DNA of 64,000 nt from Peteryoungia algae. Its GTDB lineage: Bacteria; Pseudomonadota; Alphaproteobacteria; Rhizobiales; Rhizobiaceae. The translations under genes were made by a program, and so were the position numbers. The DNA lies in the NCBI RefSeq assembly GCF_030369675.1, contig NZ_CP128477.1:3738501-3802500 (forward strand), read 5' to 3'. Shown here piece after piece: positions 51,418 through 60,975 of the stretch. Below the pieces are notes generated by a model that saw only the letters and a list, made by a program, of their open reading frames with translations, had not been told where the DNA came from and made no database searches. Positions within the stretch are counted from its first letter, which is position 1, and every line of letters starts with the position of its first letter.

Positions 51418-53631
51418 ATGACTTACAAGAACTTCACCATCGAGACCGACGCAGACGGCATTGCCCTCGTCACCTGGGACATGCCCGACAAGTCGATGAA
51501 CGTCTTCACCGTCGAAGTCATGGACGAGATCGAGAAGATTCTCGACCAGACCGTTGCCGATGACGGCATCAAGGGCGTGGTCTTCACCTCCGGAAAGTCC
51601 TCCTTCTCCGGCGGCGCCGATCTGACCATGATCAAGGGCATGTTCTCCATGCTCGAAGAAGAAAAGGCCAAGGACCCGGCAGCTGCCGTCCAGAAGCTCT
51701 TCGACGCGGCCGGTCGCATGACCTGGCTCTGGCGCAAGATCGAGACCAATGGCAAGCCTTGGGTCTCGGCGATCAATGGCACCTGCATGGGTGGCGCGAC
51801 CGAGCTGTCGCTTGCCTGCCATGGCCGCGTGGCGTCGAACGCGAAGTCGGTCAAGATCGGCCTGCCGGAAGTCAAGGTCGGCATTTTCCCCGGTGCCGGT
51901 GGCACACAGCGCGTGGCACGTCTCGCCAACACGCAGGATGCCCTTCAGATGATGACCACCGGTCAGACACTGTCGGCCGCTCGCGCAAAGGCCATGAACC
52001 TGGTGCATCAGGTCGTCGAGCCCGGCGAATTGATCAATGCTGCCAAGCAGATGATCAAGGACGGTTTGAAGCCGGTCGCCCCCTGGGACGAAAAGGGTTT
52101 CAAGGTTCCCGGCGGCGGCATCTGGACCCCGGCTGCCGCCCAGCTCTGGCCGGCTGCCTCCGCGATCCTGCGCCGTGAAACCGCGGGCAATTATCCGGCA
52201 GCACTTGCCATCTTGAAGAGCGTCTATGAAGGCCTGCAGGTTCCCTTCGACACGGGCCTGCGCATCGAACAACGTTATTTCACCGAGATCGTCCAGACTA
52301 CCGAAGCCTATTCGATGATCCGCTCGCTTTTCGTCTCGATGCAGGAGCTGAACAAGGGCGCCCGCCGCCCGGCTGGTCAGCCGAAGTCCGAGATCAAGAA
52401 GGTCGGTGTCGTCGGCGCCGGCTTCATGGGCGCCTCGATCGCTTATGTCACGGCCGCAGCCGGCATTAATGTCGTGCTGATCGATCGTGACATGGAAGCC
52501 GCTGGCAAGGGCAAGACCCATTCCGAAGGTCTTGTCGCCGGCGCTGTCGGTAAGGGCAAGCTGACCAAGGACGATGGCGACAAGCTTCTGTCGCTGATCA
52601 CCCCGTCCGACGACTACGGCACGCTGGCCGATGCCGACCTCGTCATCGAGGCCGTCTTCGAGGACCGCGATGTCAAGAAGGCCGTCATCGAGAAGGTCGA
52701 GGCCGTGCTGCCGGAAGGCGCGATCTTTGCCTCCAACACCTCGACGCTGCCAATCACGGGTCTTGCCGGCAATTCCAAGCGTCCGGTCGATTTCATCGGC
52801 ATCCACTTCTTCTCGCCGGTCGAGAAGATGATGCTGACCGAAGTCATCCTCGGCAAGGAAACCGGCGACAAGGCACTCGCCGTGGCACTTGATTACGTTG
52901 CTGCGATCAAGAAGACCCCGATCGTCGTCAACGACACCCGTGGCTTCTTCGTCAACCGCTGTGTCCTGCGCTACATGGCCGAGAGCTACAACATGCTCAT
53001 CGAAGGCGTGCCGCCGATCATGATCGAAAATGCGGCCAAGTTCGCCGGCATGCCGGTCGGTCCGCTCGCACTGAACGATGAAGTCGCGATCGATCTCTCC
53101 TACAAGATCCTGAAGGCCACCGTTGCCGATCTCGGTGAAAAGGCAGTCGATCCGCGCCACATGGAGCTGGTTGCCCGCATGGTCGAAAAGGAAGAGCGTT
53201 TCGGCCGCAAGAACGCCAAGGGTTTCTACGACTACCCCGCAAAGCCGGCCAAGAAGCACATCTGGCCGGGCCTGAAGGATCTTTATCCGCAGCAGAAGCC
53301 GGATGACGTCAACGTCAAGACGCTGCAGGAACGCTTCCTCGCGACCATCGCACTGGAAGCCGCCCGCACAGTCGAAGAAGGCATCGTCACCGACCCGCGC
53401 GAAGCGGATGTCGGCTCCATCCTGGGCTTCGGTTTCGCACCTTACACCGGTGGGGCGCTGTCCTATATCGACGGAATGGGTGTGAAGACCTTCGTAAGCC
53501 TCTGCGAACGCCTCGCCAAGCAATACGGCCCGCACTTTACCCCGACGCCGCTCCTGAAGGACATGGCAGCCAAGGGCGAGACCTTCTACGGCCGTTTTGA
53601 CCCCTATGGTGAAGCCGCAAAGGCTGCTTGA
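51418..53631 (+). CDS. fadB: 3-hydroxyacyl-CoA dehydrogenase / enoyl-CoA hydratase (FadB/FadJ-type)
   Basis: Bifunctional beta-oxidation enzyme of 737 residues. The N-terminal crotonase domain (about 1-190) has the oxyanion hole FSGGADLTMIKGM near 64 and INGTCMGGATELSLACHGRV near 119, with GLPEVKVGIFPGAGGTQRVA near 146 carrying the catalytic acid. The dehydrogenase part has the NAD fold GVVGAGFMGASIAYV near 330, LVIEAVFEDRDVKK, then SNTSTLPITGLAG and the catalytic His in FIGIHFFSPVEKMML near 460. RGFFVNRCVLRYMAES closes the core and a C-terminal helical domain follows. It works with the thiolase gene 20 bp upstream. A terminator ends the operon. Confidence 0.94.
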   Translation: MTYKNFTIETDADGIALVTWDMPDKSMNVFTVEVMDEIEKILDQTVADDGIKGVVFTSGKSSFSGGADLTMIKGMFSMLEEEKAKDPAAAVQKLFDAAGRMTWLWRKIETNGKPWVSAINGTCMGGATELSLACHGRVASNAKSVKIGLPEVKVGIFPGAGGTQRVARLANTQDALQMMTTGQTLSAARAKAMNLVHQVVEPGELINAAKQMIKDGLKPVAPWDEKGFKVPGGGIWTPAAAQLWPAASAILRRETAGNYPAALAILKSVYEGLQVPFDTGLRIEQRYFTEIVQTTEAYSMIRSLFVSMQELNKGARRPAGQPKSEIKKVGVVGAGFMGASIAYVTAAAGINVVLIDRDMEAAGKGKTHSEGLVAGAVGKGKLTKDDGDKLLSLITPSDDYGTLADADLVIEAVFEDRDVKKAVIEKVEAVLPEGAIFASNTSTLPITGLAGNSKRPVDFIGIHFFSPVEKMMLTEVILGKETGDKALAVALDYVAAIKKTPIVVNDTRGFFVNRCVLRYMAESYNMLIEGVPPIMIENAAKFAGMPVGPLALNDEVAIDLSYKILKATVADLGEKAVDPRHMELVARMVEKEERFGRKNAKGFYDYPAKPAKKHIWPGLKDLYPQQKPDDVNVKTLQERFLATIALEAARTVEEGIVTDPREADVGSILGFGFAPYTGGALSYIDGMGVKTFVSLCERLAKQYGPHFTPTPLLKDMAAKGETFYGRFDPYGEAAKAA

Positions 53632-53654
53632 GCCTGGGGATCTGAATGCATTGG

Positions 53655-53686
53655 AAAAGGCGGCTTTCGAGCCGCCTTTTCTTTTT
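53655..53686 (+). terminator. Intrinsic terminator of the beta-oxidation operon
   Basis: AAAAGGCGGC (53655-53664) pairs with GCCGCCTTTT (53671-53680) around TTTCGA, with a further TTTTT tract. It also faces the convergent phosphodiesterase gene, so it may serve both. Confidence 0.9.
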
Positions 53687-53704
53687 CGGGTCGTGTAGTC
53701 GGTC

Positions 53705-54736
53705 TCAGTTCGTCAGTTCATAGGAGCGCCGCAATCCCTGACGATCGAGCCACGCAATGACCGCCTCCGGTTCGTCCGTCTGGATGATCGTCACGCCGCG
53801 TTCGACAAAGAAGCCCCAGACATCCTCCGGGCGGCCTGTCGAGAGCGCGAGATAGTCGCCGCGCCCGCCGGCGACCATGCCCTCCGGACGATCGGCGATC
53901 GGATAGGTGTTGATCCATAGATGTGCATCATTGCGGATTGCAGCGGCACGTGCGAGCGGCGACAGCAGCGGTCCGCCATCCGTGGTGATGGGTTGCGTGG
54001 CATCGCGGTACCAATGGACAAGCTCCGCAGCGGGCGCCCCGAGCGCCGACTGTGTACGGTCGATGAAGGCCGGTTCGGTCACGGCATCGTCGGCAAGGAT
54101 CGGCATGAAGGCGATGTCTGGGCCAATTGCATGGCGGATGTCTCGGGCAAGCTGCAACCTTTCCGCGTTCCAGACTGCGAGCTTGAGCAAAACGCCCTCC
54201 GTCATGTCGAGGCTGCGCGCGAGATCGGCGACCTCGACCAGGGCTTCCGGTTCAAGCTTGTTGTCGATGTTGATCAGGATCCGGCCGCGCGCATGCAGCA
54301 TTGCCTCTTCCAGCGTAAAGACACGCTCCTCGGTCAGCGTTTGCTGACCTTCCACAATCAGCCGACATGACCTGAGTTCGGCAAGCGTATGGTCTGCGAC
54401 CTTGCCGCGACAGGTCGTGGTTCGGTCCAGTGTCTCGTCATGCATGATGACCAGCACGCCGTCCTTCGATCGGCGCACGTCAAGCTCGACCAATTCCACG
54501 CCGGTTGATGCAGCATGATCCATCGCCGCGAAGGAGTTTTCGGCGCGGACGGCAAGACCGTCCTTCTTCCACCCTGCACGATGGGCCACGACCATGATAT
54601 GGTCGCGGTTGAGATTAGCCTGGACAAGGCGGTCATGTATGAGGGCCGCCCGGTTCGACGGGGGGAGGGGCGCGAGACTGGCGGCCCCGGTAACGAGGGA
54701 GAGCAGCAGGGCAGGGACGAGAACCGCGAGACGCAT
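53705..54736 (-). CDS. Glycerophosphodiester phosphodiesterase family protein
   Basis: Hydrolyses glycerophosphodiesters to glycerol-3-phosphate and an alcohol; probably periplasmic. The 343-residue precursor has a signal peptide (about 1-22, LVPALLLSLVTGAASLAPLP). The GDPD TIM barrel shows catalytic VVAHRAGWKK near 49, the metal-site AENSFAAMDHAASTGVELVE near 66 (E and E-x-D in ELDVRRSKDG) and MHDETLDRTTTCRG near 98 with the second His. GRILINIDNKL and a late IIQTDEPEAVIAWLDRQG complete the barrel. It could help scavenge phosphate and glycerol from phospholipids, but no Pho box is seen. Divergent from the GH32 gene. Confidence 0.92.
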   Translation of the reverse strand: MRLAVLVPALLLSLVTGAASLAPLPPSNRAALIHDRLVQANLNRDHIMVVAHRAGWKKDGLAVRAENSFAAMDHAASTGVELVELDVRRSKDGVLVIMHDETLDRTTTCRGKVADHTLAELRSCRLIVEGQQTLTEERVFTLEEAMLHARGRILINIDNKLEPEALVEVADLARSLDMTEGVLLKLAVWNAERLQLARDIRHAIGPDIAFMPILADDAVTEPAFIDRTQSALGAPAAELVHWYRDATQPITTDGGPLLSPLARAAAIRNDAHLWINTYPIADRPEGMVAGGRGDYLALSTGRPEDVWGFFVERGVTIIQTDEPEAVIAWLDRQGLRRSYELTN

Positions 54737-54896
54737 GAGCAGGGCTCCGATCTACAATATCGTTCCTGCCGCATTAGGTGCTTCGGATGAAGCGCCCGTG
54801 ACGGTTTTCTGAAGCCTCTGTGACAGGCAAGCATGGAACAGCCACGTAGCTCGTCCCGTTGAGCGCTGGCCTAGAAAGAAAAGAAGGGAAACCTGC

Positions 54897-56612
54897 ATGA
54901 CGACAGCGACCGCCATACCGGATCACTACAGGGCCATCGAAGTCGAACTTCCTGTAAACGCTGTGCTGCATCTCTGGCTGAAGGCAGTGACGCCGGATGA
55001 ACCAGGGGCGGTGTCCTTGTACAGTTCAAACGGCAAGTTCGGCGAAGTGCAGGCTTCGAATGCCGAGGAGAACTCCTTCCGCATCTACCAGGTCTTTGGC
55101 GGTGGTACGGTGACATTGGCCTACGACATGGCGGTGACGTCGCTCTCGGTCGCCTATTGGTTCACGCCGTCAGACGTGCTTGAAACCGGCATTGCGGTCA
55201 TCCATACCAACCCGTCCAATGAGCCGCCGGACTTGCCCTACGGCTATCATTTCCGCCCGCCCTTCGGTTGGATGAACGACCCCAACGGCTTCGGCCGCTT
55301 CGGCGGACGGCCGCATCTCTTCTATCAGCATTATTCGCATGGCCGGATCTGGAACAACATGCACTGGGGCCATGCCGTCTCTTCCGACTATCTGCGCTGG
55401 CGCCACCTGCCGGTCTTCCTCTTCCCGTCGGAGGAGCTGAGTGTCAGGCCCGACAAGCGTGGTGGCGCATTTTCGGGCTCAGCGATCGCGCGCACCGATA
55501 GTCCCGGAATCAGGGTGTTCTTCACCGAAAAGATCGCCGACCGCACGCCGGAGCAGGAGATCCAGCTCACGGCGATATCGACGGATCTGTTCAGCGCGGG
55601 CGCCGCGGAAGTCTTTCTGCCCCATCGACCGGATGGCGAAGGCCTCACATTTGATTTCCGCGATCCCTACGTGTTTCGAGGGCCGGACGGTCTCTGGAAG
55701 ATGCTGCTCGGCAGCCAGAGCACAGGGGGTGGCGTAATCCTGCTCTATGAGACGCAAGATAATACGGCAGCCGGTGGCTGGACCTATGTCGGCAAACTCT
55801 ACACCGAAACCCGCTTTGAGACCTCGGCGCTCGAATGCCCCTGCCTCCTCCCGATCGGCGGCGACCACCGCGATCCTGCAACCCGCTGGGCGCTGATCTA
55901 CGGCTTGATGAATGGCGAAGACAAGGAGACGGGCCGGCGCAATCTGACCATGATCGACATCGGCTGGTTTGATGGCAGAAGCTTTGCCAAGTCCTTCGGG
56001 CGGGAACTGGATTTCGGCACTGACAATTATGCCTTCCAGGCCTTTGTCGATGGAGGAACACCGGTTGGCATCGGCTGGCTCGGCAATTGGGCCGATACGG
56101 GACCCAGCATCGATTTTCCTTCGGCAATGACCCTGCCGCGCCATCTGGTTCTGGACGGCGACACGCTGCTGACCCCGCCCATCGGTGCTGCCGAAAGTCT
56201 TCGCGCCCGCATGCTCGACAGAACGCGCCTGTCGAGCGGCCAGTCGGTTGTCCTGCCCACCGGCGCCGCCGAGATCGCCTTCGAGCTTTCGGAAGCGGGC
56301 AGCGCATTCCGGCTGGAACTCGATCACCCTGATATCCGTCTCGCGATTGTCCAGCATGACGAAGGGCTGGAGATCCTGCACGGCTATCTCGATCGTCCGG
56401 ACGAGCCGCCGGGGCCGCGTTATCTTGCGCGCGGTGCCGATGCCCGCCGCCTGCGCATCTTTCTCGATTATGGATCGCTCGAAATTTTCGCCGATGATGG
56501 CCGGATTACCGGGACCAAGCGGATTGCAGGTTTCGAGCCTGTGCGCGAAATCAGGCTCGTCGCCGAGCCGGGTGTCGTCAGCAACGCCACTGTCTGGTCT
56601 CTGAGGCTCTGA
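54897..56612 (+). CDS. Glycoside hydrolase family 32 (sucrose/fructan hydrolase)
   Basis: Hydrolyses sucrose or beta-fructans. The 571-residue protein has an unusual N-terminal ~110 residues (PDHYRAIEVELPVNAVLHLW, then VTLAYDMAVTSLSVAYWFTP) before the five-bladed propeller. The propeller carries the nucleophile motif GWMNDPNGFGRFGG near 124 and FYQHYSHGRIWNNMHWGHA near 140. RDPYVFRGPDG holds the transition-state Asp near 254, and the acid/base Glu lies in TSALECPCLLPIGG near 316. A C-terminal beta-sandwich follows (LFVDYGSLEI-like ASRIFLDYGSLEIFADDG region). There is no signal peptide, so a cytoplasmic role is likely. Start ATG 54897 with AAGGGAAACC upstream. Confidence 0.9.
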   Translation: MTTATAIPDHYRAIEVELPVNAVLHLWLKAVTPDEPGAVSLYSSNGKFGEVQASNAEENSFRIYQVFGGGTVTLAYDMAVTSLSVAYWFTPSDVLETGIAVIHTNPSNEPPDLPYGYHFRPPFGWMNDPNGFGRFGGRPHLFYQHYSHGRIWNNMHWGHAVSSDYLRWRHLPVFLFPSEELSVRPDKRGGAFSGSAIARTDSPGIRVFFTEKIADRTPEQEIQLTAISTDLFSAGAAEVFLPHRPDGEGLTFDFRDPYVFRGPDGLWKMLLGSQSTGGGVILLYETQDNTAAGGWTYVGKLYTETRFETSALECPCLLPIGGDHRDPATRWALIYGLMNGEDKETGRRNLTMIDIGWFDGRSFAKSFGRELDFGTDNYAFQAFVDGGTPVGIGWLGNWADTGPSIDFPSAMTLPRHLVLDGDTLLTPPIGAAESLRARMLDRTRLSSGQSVVLPTGAAEIAFELSEAGSAFRLELDHPDIRLAIVQHDEGLEILHGYLDRPDEPPGPRYLARGADARRLRIFLDYGSLEIFADDGRITGTKRIAGFEPVREIRLVAEPGVVSNATVWSLRL

Positions 56613-56713
56613 CATCCCGGCGCATCGCCTCTCATTGGCCTGTTAACGAGCGCAGAATAGGTTTGCCGAAAGTCAAACGGGGCCGGCAAGGTATCCGTCG
56701 TCGGCTACTGAAA

Positions 56714-59700
56714 TTATTCAGCGGCAGCCCGTCGCTGTGACGAAATCTGGGTGATGAAGGCTCTGAGAGCAGCGGGCCGGACAGGTTTGTGCTGCAGCGT
56801 GATCGAATGACGTTCCGCTTCGGCCCGCACCTCGGCCGAACGGTCGGCAGTGACGAGCAGAGCCGGTACGTCGGTCTTGGTCAGCGCCCGCAGTCTGAGG
56901 ATGGCGCCGATGCCGCTCCCGTCATCGAGGTGATAATCGCCGATGACGAGATCCGGCGGTTGGCTGGTTTTCAGGATGTCGTCCATCTCGGCGATCGAGC
57001 CTGCGCATTCGACGCTACAGCCCCAGCCGGAGATCAGGAGGTGCATGCCTTCGAGGATCTTCGGCTCGTTGTCGATGCACAGAACGCGGAAGCCCTGCAG
57101 CGATGGCGTCGTGCGACTGCCGCCATCGAGCGGCAAGACACTCTTCGCAGCAGGCTTGGCAATGTCGACCGGCATCACGACCTTGAAGGTCGTGCCCTTG
57201 CCGGGCTGTGACGAGAGTTCGACCGGGTGCTGCAGGACCTTGGCGATGCGGTCGACGATGGAAAGGCCGAGTCCGAGACCGGAGGCTGAGCGCATGCCCT
57301 CCTCCAGGCGGGCAAATTCCTTGAACACAGTGCGGAATTTGGAGGGCGGAATGCCGATACCGGAATCCGTCACCTGGATCACCACTTTGTCGCCCAGGCG
57401 CCGCGCACCGACGACGACCCGGCCGGATGGCGTATACTTGATCGCGTTGGAGACGAGGTTCTGCACGAGACGTCGTAGCAGCGTCGGGTCGGAGCGCACC
57501 GAGAGCGTCGTCGGCATGACCACGAGCTTCAGGTTTTTCTCCCGCGCCATGGGGGCGAAATCGGTTTCGATACGCTGCAACAAGTTGCTCAGGGGCACAC
57601 TGGAGAAACGCGGTTTCATCGCACCCGTATCGAGGCGTGAAATGTCGAGCACGGCGCCGAGAATGCTCTCGACCGACTCGAGAGCCGAATCGATGTTCTC
57701 GACCAAGGCACTGTTTTCGGACACGCCCAATCGCTCCACCAGTGAGGAGGAGTAGAGACGGGCGGCATTGAGCGGCTGAAGGATGTCGTGGCCCGCAGCG
57801 GCGAAGAAGCGGGTCTTGCCGATATTGGCTTCATCGGCAGCCGCTCGCGCTTCGGCCAGCGCGTGGTTGACCCGCGTGAGTTCGGCCGTCCGTTCGCTCA
57901 CGCGTTGTTCCAGCGTCTCGTTCGCCTGTTTGAGGGCCTGATCTGCCGCCACGCGGGCCGTGATGTCGCTGAAGGTCGCAACCAGACCCTTGTCCGGCAT
58001 GAGGTTGCAGCGGACCTCGATGATCCGCTTGCCGCCGGCCAGCACCATCTGGAACGGGCTGTCGAACTGGTGGAAACTGCGGATCACCGCCTGCGTGTCG
58101 CCGGATGGTACGTCGCCCCGTTGAGACAGCATCGCGATCATGTCGAGCAACGGAAACCCGACCTGGCCGACGTGTTCCGGGAGATCCAGCAGCGTTCGGA
58201 ACCTCCGGTTCCAGATTGTCAGCCGATCGGAGGCGTCGAAGACCGCGATACCCTGTTCCATCTGGGCGAGCGCCGTCTGCATCATGTCCTGGTTGTACTG
58301 CAGGGCCTCGGATGCCTGGTCGAGCAGCCAGACCGTATCGGCAGACGGATCCTCTGCCTTTTGCAGGATCAGCGAAAGGACGAGACGCGCCGAGGAGGAG
58401 CCGATGGCGCTGCCGAGAAGTTGTTCGGAGAAATGGATGAAGGTCATGTCCGCCGGACTGTCATCCGCCAGTTTGTGCCCCACTGTCTGCTCATAGGAGC
58501 GGAAGGAGCGCTCCATGCGCTCGTTTCCGAGATAGCGCGCGATTGCAGCCTTGAGATCGCCGACCGCGACGCTGGTTTTCCAGCCACGCGTCGCGAAGTT
58601 GGAACGCGGCTGCCGTTTGATGAAAATCGCCGACTGGATACGTTCCACAGGACGGGGATTGCGGCTGAGCGAGCCGATGACGAAGGCGAGCGAGTTGATC
58701 AACAGGCTGAAGATCGTCGCATTGACAAGGGGATCCGCATATTGCGGCTCGAACATGGAGAGCCCGGGCAGGAGGAAGCCGAGAACCGTGGACGCGATCC
58801 ACGAGTGATCCTCGGTGCCGAGACTGGGCAGGAACAGCAGATAGGCCCAGACGAGGAACCCGGTCGTGAGCCCGGCAATGGCACCTCGCGCATTGGCCCG
58901 CCGCCAGATCAACCCGCCAAACATGGCCGGCGCGATCTGGGCGATGGCGGTAAAGGACAGGAGGCCGATCTTGGCGAGGCCGGTCGTGTTATCGGCCGAG
59001 CGGTAATAGACATAGCCGAGAAGCAAGACGCCGAAGATTGCGGTGCGGCGAATATGCAGCAGCGTCTTGGCGAAATCTTCCCGCTGGCTCGGTCGTCCCA
59101 GGAGCTTGTGCCGCAGGAAGATCGGCAGGACCATGTCGTTCGACACCATGATCGCAAGTGCCACGGAGGCCACGATGACCATGGCCGTCGCTGCCGAGAA
59201 GCCGCCGATGAAAGTGAGCAGTGAGACGAAGCCTGATTCTGCCTGCAGCGGCAGCGACAGCACGTAAAGGTCGGCATCGCCCGTGCCACCGAAGACTAGA
59301 ATCCCGGCGATGGCAGCCGGCAGCACGAAGATATTGATCGCAATCAGGTAGATCGGCATCAGAATGCCGGCGAGCTTCAACTCTCGCGGTGTCCGATTTT
59401 CCACCACGGTGACGTGGAATTGGCGGGGCAGCATGATGATGGCAAACGCCGAGAGCGCGATCAGGAGGATCCAGCGACTGGCTGGCGTCTCATGAGTGAG
59501 CGCCGCCATGACGGCCTCGCTCTCGGTCGCCTTCTGCCAGAGATCGGCCGGGCCGTCGAACATCGTCCAGATGACGAAGATGCCGAGGGTCCAGAAGGCG
59601 ACCAGCTTGACCACCGACTCCATCGCGATGGCGAGAATCAGGCCGTCCTGGTGTTCAGTGGCATCGGTATGGCGCGTGCCGAAGATCACGGCAAAACAGG

Positions 59701-60220
59701 CGAGAATGAAGGCGACGATCAGCGGCAGGTCAATGAAATAGAGATTGCCTGTGCCGATGCCGTAGGCCGTCGGATCCATGACGGCAGCGACGGAGCTCGA
59801 CACCGCTTTCAGCTGGAGGGCGATGTAGGGAATGATGCCGACGAGATAAATCACCGTCACCAGCATGCCGACGACGGGATTCTTGCCGTAGCGCGCCGCG
59901 ACGAAATCGGCCCCGGAGGTAATCTTTTCCGTCTTGGCGAGCTCGACGATCCGCCTCAGGACCGGCATGCCCAGCGTATACATCAGGATCGGCCCGATAT
60001 AGATTGCCATGAATTCGAGGCCGTACTGCGCCCCCAGTCCGACCCCGCCAAAATAGGTCCAGGACGTACAATAGACCGCCAGGCTGAGGGCGTAGACCAC
60101 AGGCCGGCCACCGGCGGGAACGCCGTGCACACGGGTCTTGCGGTCGCCGAAGCTGGCGACGGCGAACAGGAACAGCAGGTAGCCTAGTGCCGACGCTACG
60201 ATGATCCAGCCTGGGAACAC
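56714..60220 (-). CDS. Hybrid sensor kinase fused to a sodium:solute symporter domain
   Basis: A 1168-residue membrane kinase of the CbrA/PutP-kinase class. Residues ~1-500 are a sodium:solute symporter-like domain with ~13 helices (LAVYCTSWTYFGGVGLGAQY near 50, TSGADFVAARYGKNP near 100, IMLPRQFHVTVVENRTPREL near 267). A STAC-like linker and PAS domain follow (~640-770, MEQGIAVFDASDRLTIWNRR). A coiled coil leads to the HisKA box FFAAAGHDILQPLNAARLYS near 830. HATPase (NAIKYTPSGRV, then GLGLGLSIVDRIAKVL) and a C-terminal receiver complete it, with Asp in DLVIGDYHLDDGSG near 1095. Probably senses or imports a solute and signals through a phosphorelay. No output regulator adjoins. Confidence 0.9.
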   Translation of the reverse strand: MFPGWIIVASALGYLLFLFAVASFGDRKTRVHGVPAGGRPVVYALSLAVYCTSWTYFGGVGLGAQYGLEFMAIYIGPILMYTLGMPVLRRIVELAKTEKITSGADFVAARYGKNPVVGMLVTVIYLVGIIPYIALQLKAVSSSVAAVMDPTAYGIGTGNLYFIDLPLIVAFILACFAVIFGTRHTDATEHQDGLILAIAMESVVKLVAFWTLGIFVIWTMFDGPADLWQKATESEAVMAALTHETPASRWILLIALSAFAIIMLPRQFHVTVVENRTPRELKLAGILMPIYLIAINIFVLPAAIAGILVFGGTGDADLYVLSLPLQAESGFVSLLTFIGGFSAATAMVIVASVALAIMVSNDMVLPIFLRHKLLGRPSQREDFAKTLLHIRRTAIFGVLLLGYVYYRSADNTTGLAKIGLLSFTAIAQIAPAMFGGLIWRRANARGAIAGLTTGFLVWAYLLFLPSLGTEDHSWIASTVLGFLLPGLSMFEPQYADPLVNATIFSLLINSLAFVIGSLSRNPRPVERIQSAIFIKRQPRSNFATRGWKTSVAVGDLKAAIARYLGNERMERSFRSYEQTVGHKLADDSPADMTFIHFSEQLLGSAIGSSSARLVLSLILQKAEDPSADTVWLLDQASEALQYNQDMMQTALAQMEQGIAVFDASDRLTIWNRRFRTLLDLPEHVGQVGFPLLDMIAMLSQRGDVPSGDTQAVIRSFHQFDSPFQMVLAGGKRIIEVRCNLMPDKGLVATFSDITARVAADQALKQANETLEQRVSERTAELTRVNHALAEARAAADEANIGKTRFFAAAGHDILQPLNAARLYSSSLVERLGVSENSALVENIDSALESVESILGAVLDISRLDTGAMKPRFSSVPLSNLLQRIETDFAPMAREKNLKLVVMPTTLSVRSDPTLLRRLVQNLVSNAIKYTPSGRVVVGARRLGDKVVIQVTDSGIGIPPSKFRTVFKEFARLEEGMRSASGLGLGLSIVDRIAKVLQHPVELSSQPGKGTTFKVVMPVDIAKPAAKSVLPLDGGSRTTPSLQGFRVLCIDNEPKILEGMHLLISGWGCSVECAGSIAEMDDILKTSQPPDLVIGDYHLDDGSGIGAILRLRALTKTDVPALLVTADRSAEVRAEAERHSITLQHKPVRPAALRAFITQISSQRRAAAE

Positions 60221-60346
60221 CTTCTCCTCCTCGACATCCTCGGACGGAACCTTAGGGCAAGTCTCGGCCTTTTGAAATCGCTCGCATCATTGACCTTAGT
60301 CGAAACCCTGACATCGGAATGTGCCGATTTACCATTTCCGAAAACG

Positions 60347-60364
60347 TTAAGATTGATTAACCAT
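60347..60364. promoter_or_regulatory. CtrA-like box between the hybrid kinase and mscL
   Basis: TTAA-N6-TTAACCAT, the same N6 spacing as the box at gcrA and including the TTAACCAT form. It lies 54 bp before the mscL start and 127 bp before the divergent kinase gene. Confidence 0.4.
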
Positions 60365-60417
60365 AACGCGGGCAACCGTCGCCCGGACGGGTCCGGACCA
60401 CAAAGGAGCAGGGGACA

Positions 60418-60843
60418 ATGTTACAGGAATTCAAGACATTCATCGCGCGCGGCAACGTCATGGACCTTGCCGTCGGCGTGATCATCGGCGGGGCCTTCGG
60501 CCTCATCGTCAATTCGCTGGTACAGGACATCGTGATGCCGATCGTCGGCGTCATCTTCGGTGGATTCGACTTCTCCAACTACTTCATACCGTTGAGCAGC
60601 AATGTCACGGCAAACTCGCTGGCGGCGGCCCGCGAGCAGGGCGCGGTCTTCGCCTATGGCAATTTCATCACCGTCGCCATCAACTTCTTGATCCTCGCCT
60701 GGATCATCTTCCTTATGGTCAGGGGCGTAAATGCACTGCGCAAGTCGATGGAAAAGGAAGAAATGGTAGCCGATGAAGCCGCGCCGCCACCGGCCGACGT
60801 TCAGCTTCTGACCGAGATCCGCGATCTCCTCAAGACCCGCTGA
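60418..60843 (+). CDS. mscL: Large-conductance mechanosensitive channel MscL
   Basis: Emergency osmolyte release channel in the inner membrane. The 141-residue length is standard. It opens with the amphipathic helix [20 protein letters not shown] followed by [20 protein letters not shown] (TM1 with the gating residues). A periplasmic loop [20 protein letters not shown] comes next, then TM2 [20 protein letters not shown] and the charged cytoplasmic helix [12 protein letters not shown]. Start ATG 60418 follows GGAGCAGGGG. It is divergent from the hybrid sensor kinase with 197 bp between. Confidence 0.97.
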   Translation: MLQEFKTFIARGNVMDLAVGVIIGGAFGLIVNSLVQDIVMPIVGVIFGGFDFSNYFIPLSSNVTANSLAAAREQGAVFAYGNFITVAINFLILAWIIFLMVRGVNALRKSMEKEEMVADEAAPPPADVQLLTEIRDLLKTR

Positions 60844-60975
60844 ACCGCCGTTCCTCGTCCGCTTGGCGGGCGGGGAACCTATCAGCAGGATCGATCCTGT
60901 CCTCAAGGAATATCATGGGATTTTTATCCATTGATCGGCTAGACAAAGCACACCGATCGAAGGAGTGAAGACCCG

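Noticed and set aside
51382..53535. A 717-codon minus-strand frame opposite fadB
   Set aside because: Shadow of a gene with clear crotonase and dehydrogenase motifs; composition fits an antisense reading.
57788..59224. A 478-codon plus-strand frame opposite the transporter-kinase gene
   Set aside because: Antisense to the PAS/kinase and membrane part; no family likeness.
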